Shown: positions 1-8,211, numbered from the stretch's first letter. The stretch: DNA of 64,000 nt from Flavobacterium silvisoli (GCF_004329815.1 NZ_SJPE01000003.1:124001-188000), one strand, 5' to 3'. Made by a program: numbers and translations. Notes: generated by a model from the sequence alone, not told the origin.

Positions 1-118
1 GATTGACTATTTTTTCGCCATAATAAGCCACGTAGTTGCCCCCGACTTTGATTCCGGTTTTAACCAATTGGCCGGCGCGTTCGAGTTTTCCGGTTGGAAT
101 TTTATCTAATGTTTTCAT
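1..118 (-). CDS. AarF/UbiB (ABC1) family kinase, N-terminal fragment
   Basis: The gene runs off the left edge, so only about 39 codons are visible. They start at the ATG whose complement lies at 116-118 and read MKTLDKIPTGKLERAGQ, followed by LVKTGIKVGGNYVAYYG. The pattern RAGxLVKTGIKVGGNY is typical of the N-terminus of bacterial ABC1/UbiB-type atypical kinases, which are linked in other bacteria to quinone or lipid metabolism. The TetR-type regulator just upstream ends at 119, so the two genes abut with no spacer and are probably translated from one message. The assignment rests on a short stretch only, and the catalytic motifs lie outside the window. Confidence 0.55.
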   Translation of the reverse strand, partial: MKTLDKIPTGKLERAGQLVKTGIKVGGNYVAYYGEKIVN

Positions 119-790
119 TTACTGCATTTTTTCTTTCCAAAGGAATTTCCCCAAGTCAAACAAACTCTCCAACGGCTGGGTATCCAACAGGTCCACGGCG
201 GTATTGACTGATTTTTCGATCAATACATCTGTCTTTTCAAATCCTTTAGACGTATCATCGATCCAAAATTTCAATAAAAACAAGAACTGAATCCAAGCGC
301 CTTCAGCATAAACCGTATCTGTGATTTTGGCTACTTTTTGAAAAACCTCCGAAGGTTTGGTCTTTATTTGGTTGGCGATGTAATCTTTGAAGTGGTTTCG
401 AAATTTCTTCAGACTTTTCAAATTCCGTAAGCCTTCTTTGTTATCCTGAAACGAAAACAGCACATAACTTCTGTTTAACGTCAATATTTCAAACAACGTA
501 AAGTACAACGTCAGCAATTTATTTTTATCGGTATAAGTGGTAAAGTCCGGTTCTTTTTCGATGGCAGCCACGGCATTTTCAAAAAATTTAACCCAAATAT
601 CCTGTTTCAAAGCATCGAGCGAACCGAAAAAAGAATAAAAATCGCTTTCCTCTATACCGTGTTTCTTGCAGAAAACAAAAGCATTCTTAGGTTCCTCATG
701 CATTTCAAGCACATCATTCATATACAACGAAATGATTTGCAAATCATCTTGCTGTTTTTTCTTTACCTTAGGATTTTTAGTCGTGGCCAT
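119..790 (-). CDS. TetR/AcrR-family transcriptional regulator
   Basis: This is a 223-residue protein. Residues about 36-65 (CKKHGIEESDFYSFFGSLDAL) have the layout of a TetR helix-turn-helix, in which the usual YxxFxxKxxL signature appears as FYSFFGSLDAL. The remaining 150 residues form a helical ligand or dimerisation domain without a recognisable ligand class. It abuts the ABC1-kinase gene downstream, which suggests it controls or is co-expressed with that gene. The basic, lysine-rich first 13 residues are unusual for the family. A TTTG-N20-TATCTTTA promoter-like pair lies upstream, and an imperfect 21-bp inverted repeat (791-811, ACACT...AGTGT) touches the start codon and could be an autoregulatory site. 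Confidence 0.75.
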   Translation of the reverse strand: MATTKNPKVKKKQQDDLQIISLYMNDVLEMHEEPKNAFVFCKKHGIEESDFYSFFGSLDALKQDIWVKFFENAVAAIEKEPDFTTYTDKNKLLTLYFTLFEILTLNRSYVLFSFQDNKEGLRNLKSLKKFRNHFKDYIANQIKTKPSEVFQKVAKITDTVYAEGAWIQFLFLLKFWIDDTSKGFEKTDVLIEKSVNTAVDLLDTQPLESLFDLGKFLWKEKMQ

Positions 791-867
791 ACACTTTGAA
801 TTTAATAGTGTAAAGATACAAATCGTTTAACTATTATTCAAAATGTTTAAACAAAAAGTTTTGTTAA
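791..867. promoter_or_regulatory. Inverted repeats upstream of the TetR gene, possible operator
   Basis: An imperfect palindrome at 791-811 (ACACT to AGTGT, 8 of 10 pairs matching) sits directly before the start codon of the TetR-type gene. A second inverted repeat with one bulged base, TTTAAACAAAA facing TTTTGTTAAA, covers about 846-867. TetR proteins usually bind such sites next to their own gene. Assignment as an operator is inference from position only. Confidence 0.25.
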
Positions 868-885
868 ATTATTATCTGTGAGAGC

Positions 886-921
886 ATAAAAAAAGCGTTC
901 ACTTTGGGTGAACGCTTTTTT
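886..921 (-). terminator. Rho-independent terminator after the OmpA-family gene
   Basis: Perfect 8-bp stem GCGTTCAC (895-902) and GTGAACGC (908-915) with a 5-base loop. On the minus strand it is followed by a run of T. It lies just past the stop of the OmpA-family lipoprotein gene. Confidence 0.85.
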
Positions 922-936
922 ACAAATGTATATTAG

Positions 937-1632
937 TTATTTTCCTGCTTCTTTTTTGGCATCCTGAACCATTTTTTCGTTGGCTGTGATGGCAAATTCT
1001 ACGCGGCGGTTTTGACTTCTTCCCTCCGGAGTATCATTGGTAGCAATTGGATCTGCAATCCCCAAACCGGTAGTGGTAAATCGGGTTGACGACAATCCTT
1101 TTCCTGCCAAATAGGTCTTTACCGCTGCAGCCCTTTGCTCTGATAATTTCAAATTGTATTCTGCGGTTCCGGTACTGTCAGTGTATCCGTAAATTTGAAT
1201 ATTTGTATCCGGATATTGGTTGAATACAGGTACCAATTTGTCTAAATTCGTCTTAGCAGCGGCAGTCAATGTAGATTTATTGGTATCAAAACGCACAGCA
1301 TTTTCGCCCAAAACCAAACGGATTCCTTCCCCTACTCTTTCTACCTGAGCACCCGGTAAAGCGGTTTCTATCTCGCGGGCCTGTTTATCCATCTTGTTCC
1401 CAATAACTCCACCGGCCACACCGCCAATAACACCGCCTAACACAGCACCCAAAGCACCGTTTCCGCCTTTACCGACATTGTTTCCGATGATACCGCCTAA
1501 AACGGCTCCACCTACAGCACCAATTGCAGCACCGCGTTGGGTATTATTTGTGTTTTTTACCGCTTCACAACTGGTAAAAACCGTGGATAGCATTACTAAA
1601 CTCCCAACTAAAATTGCACTTATCTTTTTCAT
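937..1632 (-). CDS. OmpA-family lipoprotein with glycine-zipper segment
   Basis: This is a 231-residue envelope protein. A signal peptide ends in a lipobox (FTSC, Cys22), so it should be lipid-anchored. Residues about 33-82 are a glycine-zipper segment with many GxxxG steps (GAVGGAVLGGIIGNNVG). Residues about 105-225 are an OmpA-C type peptidoglycan-binding domain, with YGYTDSTG and the NLKLSEQRAAAV helix that typifies the family. It resembles YiaD-type proteins, which link the outer membrane to peptidoglycan. It lies 5 bp downstream of a small lipoprotein gene and is probably co-transcribed with it. A strong terminator follows. Confidence 0.9.
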   Translation of the reverse strand: MKKISAILVGSLVMLSTVFTSCEAVKNTNNTQRGAAIGAVGGAVLGGIIGNNVGKGGNGALGAVLGGVIGGVAGGVIGNKMDKQAREIETALPGAQVERVGEGIRLVLGENAVRFDTNKSTLTAAAKTNLDKLVPVFNQYPDTNIQIYGYTDSTGTAEYNLKLSEQRAAAVKTYLAGKGLSSTRFTTTGLGIADPIATNDTPEGRSQNRRVEFAITANEKMVQDAKKEAGK

Positions 1633-1637
1633 CTTGC

Positions 1638-2114
1638 TTAATTTAATTTTTCAAATTGATATACTACATCAGTCATGTTGCCGGCTACGTTGATACGGTC
1701 AATCAACTGAAAAGAGGTTTCGGTTTGATTGGCTACACGCAACACATAACCCGATTTTACCGTTTTGGCTTTGGCTTCATCCAAAATTTTCATCACAAAC
1801 TGGCCTTCTTTGTTGATAAACCAAGTAATGGGGGTGGAATAGGCTGTACATTTCGGACTTTCCAAAGTCATGATTCCTTTGTTGTTATTGGACACAAACT
1901 TCCATTTGCTACCAATAAAACACTTCGAATCGGCCAAATCAAACGAAGTGACTTTGATAACGTCAGCACCCGGATAATTTACCGAAGAAATCGTCCAGTT
2001 GCCTTTAATAGCTACTTCTGATTTTGTATCCAATTTGGTACTGGTGGCAGAGTTTTTTGATTTACAGGAAAAAATCAAAAGCGATAAGAAACTAATTAGA
2101 ATAATTTTTTTCAT
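1638..2114 (-). CDS. Lipocalin-like lipoprotein
   Basis: This is a 158-residue lipoprotein with a short signal peptide and lipobox (LIFSC, Cys17). The mature part has the look of a small lipocalin-like beta-barrel: IKGNWTISSVNYPG near the start, a central SKWKFVSNN, and a C-terminal VVYQFEKL. A lipocalin-like lipoprotein directly before an OmpA-family gene is, as I recall, a common flavobacterial arrangement, and here the gap is 5 bp. A TATATTTG -7 element lies upstream on the minus strand (2142-2149). No enzyme motif is visible and the ligand is unknown. Confidence 0.7.
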   Translation of the reverse strand: MKKIILISFLSLLIFSCKSKNSATSTKLDTKSEVAIKGNWTISSVNYPGADVIKVTSFDLADSKCFIGSKWKFVSNNNKGIMTLESPKCTAYSTPITWFINKEGQFVMKILDEAKAKTVKSGYVLRVANQTETSFQLIDRINVAGNMTDVVYQFEKLN

Positions 2115-2214
2115 GCTTGTTAGAATTATGTTTTATACAGACAAATATACGTTCATTTTTATAAAGCCCTTTACATTATAACCAATAAATATTATAGAAT
2201 TATTACTACGCCAA

Positions 2215-2248
2215 TTTGTCATAAGTACTTCAATTGGTATTAGTTTTG
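2215..2248 (+). promoter_or_regulatory. Bacteroidetes-type promoter of htpG
   Basis: TTTG at 2215-2218 and TAGTTTTG at 2241-2248 are separated by 22 bases, which fits the -33/-7 consensus of Bacteroidetes housekeeping promoters. The expected transcript start lies about 35 bases before the htpG ATG. Confidence 0.65.
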
Positions 2249-2291
2249 AGTAGATAAAATCCAAACGTTTAATTTAAAAAAAAATAACCAT

Positions 2292-4175
2292 ATGACAACA
2301 GGAAAAATTAATGTATCAGTTGAAAACATCTTTCCGCTCATCAAGAAGTTTTTATACAGCGACCACGAAATTTTCTTGCGCGAGTTAGTATCCAATGCCA
2401 CAGATGCTACTTTAAAACTAAAACATTTAACCAGTATAGGCGAAGCCAAAGTTGAATACGGCAATCCTATCATTGAAGTTAAGATTGACAAAGAAGGCAA
2501 AAAGTTACACATCATCGATCAGGGTTTGGGAATGACCGCCGAGGAGGTTGAAAAATACATCAACCAAATCGCCTTTTCAGGAGCTGAGGAGTTTTTGGAA
2601 AAATACAAAGATTCCGCCAAAGATTCCGGAGTAATCGGGCATTTTGGGTTAGGGTTTTACTCTGCCTTTATGGTAGCTTCAAAAGTTGAAATCATCACCA
2701 AAAGCTACAAAGACGAACCGGCAGCACACTGGAGTTGTGACGGCAGCCCGGAATTTACCTTGGAACCCCACGACAAAACCGACCGTGGTACCGAAATCAT
2801 CCTGCACATTGCCGAGGACTCTCTCGAATTCTTGGAAGAATACAGAATCCGCGAATTGTTGACCAAATACAACAAATTCATGCCGGTGCCAATTAAATTC
2901 GGAACCAAAAAAGAAGCCTTACCCAAACCGGAAGATGCTCCTGAAGATTATAAAACAGAATATGTTGATGTGGACAACATCATCAACAACCCAACTCCGG
3001 CCTGGACCAAGCAACCGAGCGATTTAAAAGAAGACGATTATAAAGATTTTTACCGCGAATTGTACCCCATGCAGTTCGAAGAGCCGTTGTTCAACATTCA
3101 CCTGAATGTAGATTACCCATTTAATTTAACCGGGATTTTATATTTCCCAAAATTGGATGCCAATCTACAAGTACAAAAAGACAAAATCCAGTTGTACCAA
3201 AATCAAGTATTTGTAACCGATAATGTGGAAGGCATCGTACCGGAATTCTTAGTGATGTTACGCGGAGTCATTGATTCACCTGATATTCCGCTGAATGTAT
3301 CGCGTTCCTATTTGCAAGCCGATGGCAATGTGAAGAAAATCTCCAATTACATCACCCGTAAAGTCGCCGATAAACTGAAATCACTGTTTAATGAAAACCG
3401 ACAAGATTTTGAAAGCAAGTGGAACGACATTAAAATTGTCTTAGAATACGGTATGCTTTCGGAACCTAAGTTTTACGAAAAAGCAGGCGACTTCGTTTTA
3501 TATCCGAGCGTTGACGGCAAATACTACACTTTAGCCGAATTGAAAGAAGCCATTTCGGCCAACCAAACCGACAAGAACGGAAAATTGGTCGTGCTGTACG
3601 CTTCCAACAAAGACGCGCAACACGGCTATATTGAAATTGCCAAAGAAAAAGGCTACGAAGTATTATTGTTAGATTCGCCTATTGTTTCCCACTTGATTCA
3701 AAAGCTGGAAAGCGATAACGAGAACCTGACTTTTGTTCGTGTCGATTCGGATCACATCGACAAATTGATTCAAAAAGAAGATACCCAGATTTCAAAATTA
3801 TCGGAAGAAGAAACCACCAAGCTAAAAACGGTTTTGGAAGAAATTGTACCGAAAACCAATTACTCTGTGCAATTAGAACCAATGGACAGCACCGCAGCGC
3901 CTTTCATCATCACACAGCCCGAATTCATGCGTCGTATGAAAGAAATGAGTCAAACCGGCGGCGGTATGTTTGGCATGGGCAACTTCCCGGAAATGTACAA
4001 TTTGGTGGTCAACACCAACTCGGATTTGGCCACGACCATCTTGACTACCGAAGACAAATCGGTTCAGGAAAGCTTGGTGAAACAAGCCTTAGACCTCGCC
4101 AAAATTTCACAAGGATTATTGAAAGGCGAAGAACTGACGGCTTTTGTCAAACGCAGTTTTGAATTGATTAAATAA
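2292..4175 (+). CDS. htpG: Molecular chaperone HtpG (Hsp90)
   Basis: This is a 627-residue bacterial Hsp90, an ATP-driven chaperone of the cytoplasm that acts as a homodimer. The N-terminal GHKL ATPase domain is complete. It has ELVSNATDA (Glu31 and Asn35, the catalytic and metal-binding positions), DQGLGM around residue 76, and GHFGLGFYS at 116-124. The middle domain contains SRSYLQAD, and the C-terminal dimerisation domain runs to the end at a length normal for the family. It is a single-gene unit with its own promoter upstream and a terminator about 55 bp after the stop. Nothing is missing. Confidence 0.98.
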   Translation: MTTGKINVSVENIFPLIKKFLYSDHEIFLRELVSNATDATLKLKHLTSIGEAKVEYGNPIIEVKIDKEGKKLHIIDQGLGMTAEEVEKYINQIAFSGAEEFLEKYKDSAKDSGVIGHFGLGFYSAFMVASKVEIITKSYKDEPAAHWSCDGSPEFTLEPHDKTDRGTEIILHIAEDSLEFLEEYRIRELLTKYNKFMPVPIKFGTKKEALPKPEDAPEDYKTEYVDVDNIINNPTPAWTKQPSDLKEDDYKDFYRELYPMQFEEPLFNIHLNVDYPFNLTGILYFPKLDANLQVQKDKIQLYQNQVFVTDNVEGIVPEFLVMLRGVIDSPDIPLNVSRSYLQADGNVKKISNYITRKVADKLKSLFNENRQDFESKWNDIKIVLEYGMLSEPKFYEKAGDFVLYPSVDGKYYTLAELKEAISANQTDKNGKLVVLYASNKDAQHGYIEIAKEKGYEVLLLDSPIVSHLIQKLESDNENLTFVRVDSDHIDKLIQKEDTQISKLSEEETTKLKTVLEEIVPKTNYSVQLEPMDSTAAPFIITQPEFMRRMKEMSQTGGGMFGMGNFPEMYNLVVNTNSDLATTILTTEDKSVQESLVKQALDLAKISQGLLKGEELTAFVKRSFELIK

Positions 4176-4230
4176 AACAAACTGTTCTTCAATTCTGAAT
4201 TAAATCAGAACAAATTGAAAACAACCTTAT

Positions 4231-4265
4231 AACCCTGTCAGCATACCGCCGACAGGGTTTCTTAT
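4231..4265 (+). terminator. Rho-independent terminator after htpG
   Basis: Nine-bp stem AACCCTGTC (4231-4239) and GACAGGGTT (4251-4259), followed by a T-rich tail. Confidence 0.85.
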
Positions 4266-4343
4266 TTTGCAAAATCAAACACCGCAAGATTGGCACACTT
4301 TCTCTGAATTTCGTTTAGTACTTTTGCTTCAAAGTTTACTACC

Positions 4344-5165
4344 ATGTTAAACAGCATCTTAGCATACATCAACAACCATCCGGAAGAAACAATCAGCCTG
4401 GAAAAATTGTCGGCCATCAGCGGATACTCCCCTCATTATCTGCACCGAAAACTGGGAGAGGAACTCAACGAACCCATTGGCAGTTATATAATCAGACAGC
4501 GCATCCAAACCGCCGCCTATTTATTGGCCATGACATCATTAAAAATCAGCGAAATCAAAGCATTGGTAGGATATTCAAACGACAGTGCCTTTGCCAGAGT
4601 TTTTAAAGCGCACAAAGGCATAAGTCCGAAAGCCTTTCGAAACCGCCAAAAAGAAGTCCTTCAGAGTGACCAACCTCAAGACAATTATCTTTCGCTCTGC
4701 CACGAAACGGTAAAAATAGCAGAACAGGAAGCCTACATTTTTCCGCATTTGTGCCACTATTTGAGCAAAGAAAGTTATGCTGTCTGGGAAAAGGTTGAAT
4801 GGTTTCTGAACGAAAACAAACTCCACAAAAACGACTTTGACTACTATGCCATTTTGCACGATTGCCCCAATGTAAACAATTCGGAATTATTGCGGTACGA
4901 TGCAGCATTGGTTCCGAAAAACGGACAAAAGCTTCCATTGTCCAAATTGTTTCAAACCACGGTACTGGGCGGTACATTCATCCGATATAAATTTTGCTGT
5001 CCGGTAGCCTCTTATGCCGCCACAGCAACTTTGGTCAACAACCATTTGTTTAGTTTAGAAGATGCCGAGCACTCCGCCGGAGTATCGTATTTTAAATTCA
5101 ACACACTACCCGACTATCAAAATCCGGACAATCAATTTATCGAATGGTACCTACCCGTTAATTAA
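4344..5165 (+). CDS. AraC-family regulator with GyrI-like effector domain
   Basis: This is a 273-residue protein. Residues 1-105 hold two AraC-type helix-turn-helix motifs (ISLEKLSAISGYSPHYLHRK, then ISEIKALVGYSNDSAFARVF) and end with the family's GISPKAFR signature. Residues about 115-273 resemble the GyrI/Rob-type ligand-binding fold, so this is a one-component regulator that probably senses a small molecule. The order, DNA-binding domain first, matches the Rob/SoxS-type subgroup. A TACTTTTG -7 element (4319-4326) lies upstream with a weakly spaced TTG. The gene is followed after 16 bp by a membrane-protein gene that is probably its co-transcribed partner. Confidence 0.9.
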   Translation: MLNSILAYINNHPEETISLEKLSAISGYSPHYLHRKLGEELNEPIGSYIIRQRIQTAAYLLAMTSLKISEIKALVGYSNDSAFARVFKAHKGISPKAFRNRQKEVLQSDQPQDNYLSLCHETVKIAEQEAYIFPHLCHYLSKESYAVWEKVEWFLNENKLHKNDFDYYAILHDCPNVNNSELLRYDAALVPKNGQKLPLSKLFQTTVLGGTFIRYKFCCPVASYAATATLVNNHLFSLEDAEHSAGVSYFKFNTLPDYQNPDNQFIEWYLPVN

Positions 5166-5181
5166 TTAAATAAACCACAAA

Positions 5182-5724
5182 ATGAAAAAAAGAATTGTAA
5201 GCTGCCTGATGATTATCGGGGCGGCAGGAATGTTATTTGCCTTTGGCGACCTGTTAATTCCGCAGGAAAATGTCATTTTTGACGCAGATAAAAACCCATC
5301 GGACTTTGCCGAATTAGTAACCACAACAAATTTTCGATACTGGGCTGCCCGGGGATTTCTGGGAGTACTCATGGAGATGATTGGTACGGTAGGATTGTAT
5401 TTGTACCTGCAAAAAACCAAGGCAGAAAAAACCGCATTCATAGGCTTGCTTCTGAGTCTAACCCACCAAATACTCGGATTTGGCGTATTCAGCATTATTT
5501 ATTTTATGTTTCCGGTTCTCGGAACGCTTTACCAACAAGGCAATACCTCGGTTATGGCATATGCCACCATGAAAGATGAACTGGCCCTACTGATGGGAAG
5601 TTCCTTACTCATTACCCTGACCGGTTTGGCCTTTATGGCGGTGGCAATCTGGCGCTCGGGCAAATTGCCCAAATGGAGCGGATGGCTGGTATTTCTGGGG
5701 TTTTTCCTGATTCCGTTTCCCTGA
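5182..5724 (+). CDS. Multi-pass membrane protein, interrupted by an in-frame TGA
   Basis: The open part encodes 180 residues with about five hydrophobic segments (for example ALLMGSSLLITLTGLAFMAV and GWLVFLGFFLIPF). Its topology resembles DUF4386-type proteins, but I do not recognise it with certainty. The frame stops at TGA (5722-5724) inside the last helix. Reading past that codon gives 30 further in-frame codons, hydrophobic at first and then basic, ending at TAA 5815-5817. The intact ancestor would therefore have been about 211 residues. The gene lies 16 bp behind the AraC-type regulator and shares its terminator at 5839-5873. A nonsense mutation is the simplest reading; a sequencing error cannot be excluded. 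Confidence 0.7.
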   Translation: MKKRIVSCLMIIGAAGMLFAFGDLLIPQENVIFDADKNPSDFAELVTTTNFRYWAARGFLGVLMEMIGTVGLYLYLQKTKAEKTAFIGLLLSLTHQILGFGVFSIIYFMFPVLGTLYQQGNTSVMAYATMKDELALLMGSSLLITLTGLAFMAVAIWRSGKLPKWSGWLVFLGFFLIPFP

Positions 5725-5817
5725 GTGATCGTGCAGTTTATGGCCAATATGATTTGGGGCTGCGCCTATTTCTGGATGGCTTTTACCGTGTATAAAAACC
5801 CACCGTTTCAAAAATAA
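5722..5817 (+). other. In-frame continuation beyond the TGA of the membrane protein
   Basis: The codons after TGA 5722-5724 begin VIVQFMANMIWG and then CAYFWMAFTVYKNPPFQK before a TAA. This is a plausible final transmembrane helix with a short basic cytoplasmic tail, in exactly the frame of the upstream gene and ending just before the terminator. It looks like the lost C-terminus of that protein rather than random sequence. Confidence 0.6.
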
Positions 5818-5838
5818 TCATCAATCAAAAAATCAATC

Positions 5839-5873
5839 AAAAAACCTACGAGTGAAAACTTGTAGGTTTTTTT
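5839..5873 (+). terminator. Rho-independent terminator
   Basis: Nine-bp stem (5845-5853 CCTACGAGT with 5858-5866 ACTTGTAGG, one G-T pair) and a GAAA loop, followed by seven T. It ends the AraC/membrane-protein unit. Confidence 0.85.
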
Positions 5874-5904
5874 CATACATTAGCACTAAGCTAATCCTTT
5901 TTAT

Positions 5905-6561
5905 ATGAAAAAAATTCTCTTTTTATTGACTTTGCTTCCATTGGCTGCCTTTGCCAAATTTTTTGACGGAACCATAAATTTCAATGACGGTACTTCTAAA
6001 ACCGGTTTAATAGAACTTCCGGCAGAACCCAGTGAACAAACACTCAAATTCAAAACCGATTTAAAAGCTAAACCGGAAAGTTTTGACATTAACAATGTGA
6101 AAGGATTTGAAATCACCAGTGGCAGAGATGCAACACCAACCAAATTCATCCCAATTTTCCTGGCGAGAGGACCATTATTTGGAACCAAAGAATGTAAGAT
6201 TGACAAAAAAAAGTCTTGGGTACGCATTGAAAAAGAAGGAAAAATAACCTTATACTCCAGCTACATTGGGTATCGTCCGGGTGTTAGAGGAGGTGCCGTG
6301 CATGACTCAGGTTGGCCTGCACAAACCAATTTTTTCCTCGGACGCCCCGGTAAAGATTATGCCGTATTCTTCTGGATGTATATGGAGAGTTCAGGTGGTA
6401 TGATTGCCGTAAATAATTTTAAAGTCATCCAAAGACTGACTCGAGAACACTTTGAGGCAGATTGCCCAAGCTTAGAAACGTTTATTGACAAAAATGATTT
6501 CAAAACCAATGGTATCTCGCGTATTGTAGAGCTTTATGATGAGCACTGCGGAACCAAATAA
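5905..6561 (+). CDS. Exported protein of unknown function
   Basis: This is a 218-residue protein with a clear signal peptide (MKKILFLLTLLPLAAFA) and no lipobox, so it is probably periplasmic or secreted. The mature part begins KFFDGTINFNDGTSKTGLIELP, which looks like an SH3-like or beta-rich strand pair as seen in several flavobacterial exported proteins. Two cysteines near the C-terminus (ADCPSLE, EHCGTK) could form a disulfide. I see no catalytic motif. It is followed after 14 bp by another small exported protein, so the two may form a unit. I do not recognise the family. Confidence 0.75.
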   Translation: MKKILFLLTLLPLAAFAKFFDGTINFNDGTSKTGLIELPAEPSEQTLKFKTDLKAKPESFDINNVKGFEITSGRDATPTKFIPIFLARGPLFGTKECKIDKKKSWVRIEKEGKITLYSSYIGYRPGVRGGAVHDSGWPAQTNFFLGRPGKDYAVFFWMYMESSGGMIAVNNFKVIQRLTREHFEADCPSLETFIDKNDFKTNGISRIVELYDEHCGTK

Positions 6562-6575
6562 TTACCTAAAAACTC

Positions 6576-7004
6576 ATGAAAAGCATAATCACCTTACTGC
6601 TTCTAATTTCAGGATTGACCTCCTTTTCGCAAACAGATAAAGTTATCGGAGAGTACTCCCTTAAACTCGGGACCAAAGAAAATAACTTATTTGAATATGA
6701 CTTGACGTTGGCTCAGGATGGGACATTTACTTTTCATTACCATTCAAAGATTAAAAACGGAATTCCGCCCGAGGTAGATAAATACGGAAAGGGAAAATGG
6801 GAACTCAACAAGGATATAATCTCATTCTTCTGCGAAAAAACAATTGATATTGATGACAAAAACACCTTGGATTTTTCCAATTCAAAAGCACGATTTGTTA
6901 CTAAATCACCCAGGGACACCTCTGACCGAATCATCAAAACAAAACTATTGTTTTTAGAATCTGAAATTTTGTGGATGAAACGAATTGAATTGTTCAAAAT
7001 GTAA
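6576..7004 (+). CDS. Small exported protein of unknown function (lipocalin-like)
   Basis: This is a 142-residue protein with a signal peptide (MKSIITLLLLISGLTSFSQ). The mature part, with GEYSLKLG, then LTLAQDGTFTFHYH and GKGKWELNKD, follows the strand pattern seen in lipocalin-like copper-resistance or DUF-type proteins, in which a W closes one beta-strand. There is no Cys lipobox, so it should be soluble in the periplasm. It lies 14 bp behind a second exported protein and is followed by a bidirectional terminator. The function is unknown. Confidence 0.7.
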   Translation: MKSIITLLLLISGLTSFSQTDKVIGEYSLKLGTKENNLFEYDLTLAQDGTFTFHYHSKIKNGIPPEVDKYGKGKWELNKDIISFFCEKTIDIDDKNTLDFSNSKARFVTKSPRDTSDRIIKTKLLFLESEILWMKRIELFKM

Positions 7005-7054
7005 TTATTGGCAAAATCTCAAAGATTTTTCACAACACAAAAACATAAATACTA

Positions 7055-7092
7055 TAAAAAAACGCCCAAGTTTTACTTGGGCGTTCTTATTT
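7055..7092. terminator. Bidirectional terminator between convergent genes
   Basis: Perfect 9-bp stem ACGCCCAAG (7062-7070) and CTTGGGCGT (7076-7084) with a TTTTA loop. A run of A precedes it and a T-rich stretch follows, so it can serve both the plus-strand gene ending at 7004 and the minus-strand lipoprotein gene ending at 7108. Confidence 0.8.
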
Positions 7093-7107
7093 AAAATACT
7101 ATTTATT

Positions 7108-7848
7108 TTAATTATAAAAATATTGAACCGAAATAGAATGACTACCCTCATTCCATTCTCTGGTTGACGGGAAATTTTGTCCATTATAAGTGTAATTATA
7201 GGACATGGTCTCCGAAGGAAAACCGTCATGACTCTCAGTCAGCATATTATGAAAAACTCCCGTAGGATCCCCATCAGTAAAATTAACTTTATCAAGCCCG
7301 GTTATATTTTTAAACGGACTGTTTTTAGAATCATAACTATACATATACATACCTCCTGAATCCATATCTATCATACTCACATCTCCATTGTTTAAATAAA
7401 TAGTTCCCGAATCGGAAAAATTACTTTGAACACTGGCATTCCCATATAACTTAGTTACCGAAATGGTACCGTCACTATTGTGGGTATAAAGCTCTCTGCT
7501 GCCATAATCATTAGTGAGTTCTATCCAACCATAACTGATTAATTGATTGTTGCTATTATAGTCATACGTTTCTTTGTAAATCCAAACATCAGAGTCATCA
7601 AAGTAATCTATTCTCGTAAGCAAGTCACCGGTATAATAGAACTTCTCGTAATAGCCATTAGACGACATTGATTTCTGTATCTTCTTTCCACTGTAAACAT
7701 AAGTTGTTGTTATAGGTGTACCATTATCATAAGTCGCAATTGACTTTGTCATCAACACATCATTCTCAGCAGCAGGAGAAGAATCACTAGAGGAGCAGGA
7801 AGTAAACAACAAAGTCGATAATACCGTCAGCACAAGTATTTTTTTCAT
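7108..7848 (-). CDS. Lipoprotein with YD/RHS-like repeats
   Basis: This is a 246-residue lipoprotein (lipobox LLFTSC, Cys18, followed by SSSDSSP, a serine-rich linker typical of surface-exposed Bacteroidetes lipoproteins). The rest is rich in Tyr, Asn, Asp and Gly, with repeated beta-strand units such as YDNGTPITTTYVYSGKK, FYYTGDLLTRIDYFD and TYDYNSNNQLISYGW. These resemble single YD (RHS-like) repeats. Such proteins are common orphan lipoproteins in Flavobacterium. No enzyme motif is seen. It stands alone between the terminator at 7055-7092 and the repeat array upstream of the HTH gene. Confidence 0.75.
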   Translation of the reverse strand: MKKILVLTVLSTLLFTSCSSSDSSPAAENDVLMTKSIATYDNGTPITTTYVYSGKKIQKSMSSNGYYEKFYYTGDLLTRIDYFDDSDVWIYKETYDYNSNNQLISYGWIELTNDYGSRELYTHNSDGTISVTKLYGNASVQSNFSDSGTIYLNNGDVSMIDMDSGGMYMYSYDSKNSPFKNITGLDKVNFTDGDPTGVFHNMLTESHDGFPSETMSYNYTYNGQNFPSTREWNEGSHSISVQYFYN

Positions 7849-7950
7849 ACAATAACATTTTTAAAATTTAGTGAGACAAGTATATGAAAAATTAACACGA
7901 AACCAATCCTAAATAAAAAAAACATCCCTCCACTTCCCGAAACACCATAC

Positions 7951-8181
7951 AAACAACACTAATCTTTAGGGTAATACTAAACTTTATTAGGGTTTTTCTA
8001 AATTTCAATAGCATAATCATAAATTTAATCAGGGTAATCATAAATTTTATTAGGGTAATAATAAACCCCCTTTGTTTAATCCTAAATTTCATTAGTGTAA
8101 TCATAAATATCTTTAGCATAATACTAAATTTAATCAAAACTATACCGTATTTAATTACAATAAATACTAAATTTGATTGTA
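7951..8181. repeat. Tandem array of eleven degenerate 21-bp units
   Basis: The intergenic region before the small HTH gene is built from units of exactly 21 bp: 7951, 7972, 7993, 8014, 8035, 8056, 8077, 8098, 8119, 8140 and 8161. The best units start TAATCATAAATTT and end ATTAGGG (8035-8055 is the clearest; 8014-8034 and 7972-7992 are close). Units 8056 and 8140 are the most diverged. The fixed 21-bp step equals two turns of B-DNA, so all copies face the same side of the helix. The array ends 30 bp before the ATG of the HTH gene and must contain or overlap its promoter. It also explains the absence of stop codons on the minus strand here (21 = 7 codons). Confidence 0.85.
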
Positions 8182-8211
8182 CCAAAAATTAGTAATCAAA
8201 TAACAATCAAC

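Noticed and set aside
1394..1693. Proline-rich open frame opposite the OmpA-family gene
   Set aside because: It is the complement of the glycine-zipper segment, whose GC-rich Gly/Ala codons leave the opposite strand open; no independent start or function is seen.
7892..8185. Open frame on the minus strand through the 21-bp array
   Set aside because: A 21-bp unit is seven codons, so one frame free of stops stays free in every copy. The product is a low-complexity Ile/Met/Lys/Phe repeat without start signals, so it is a by-product of the array.
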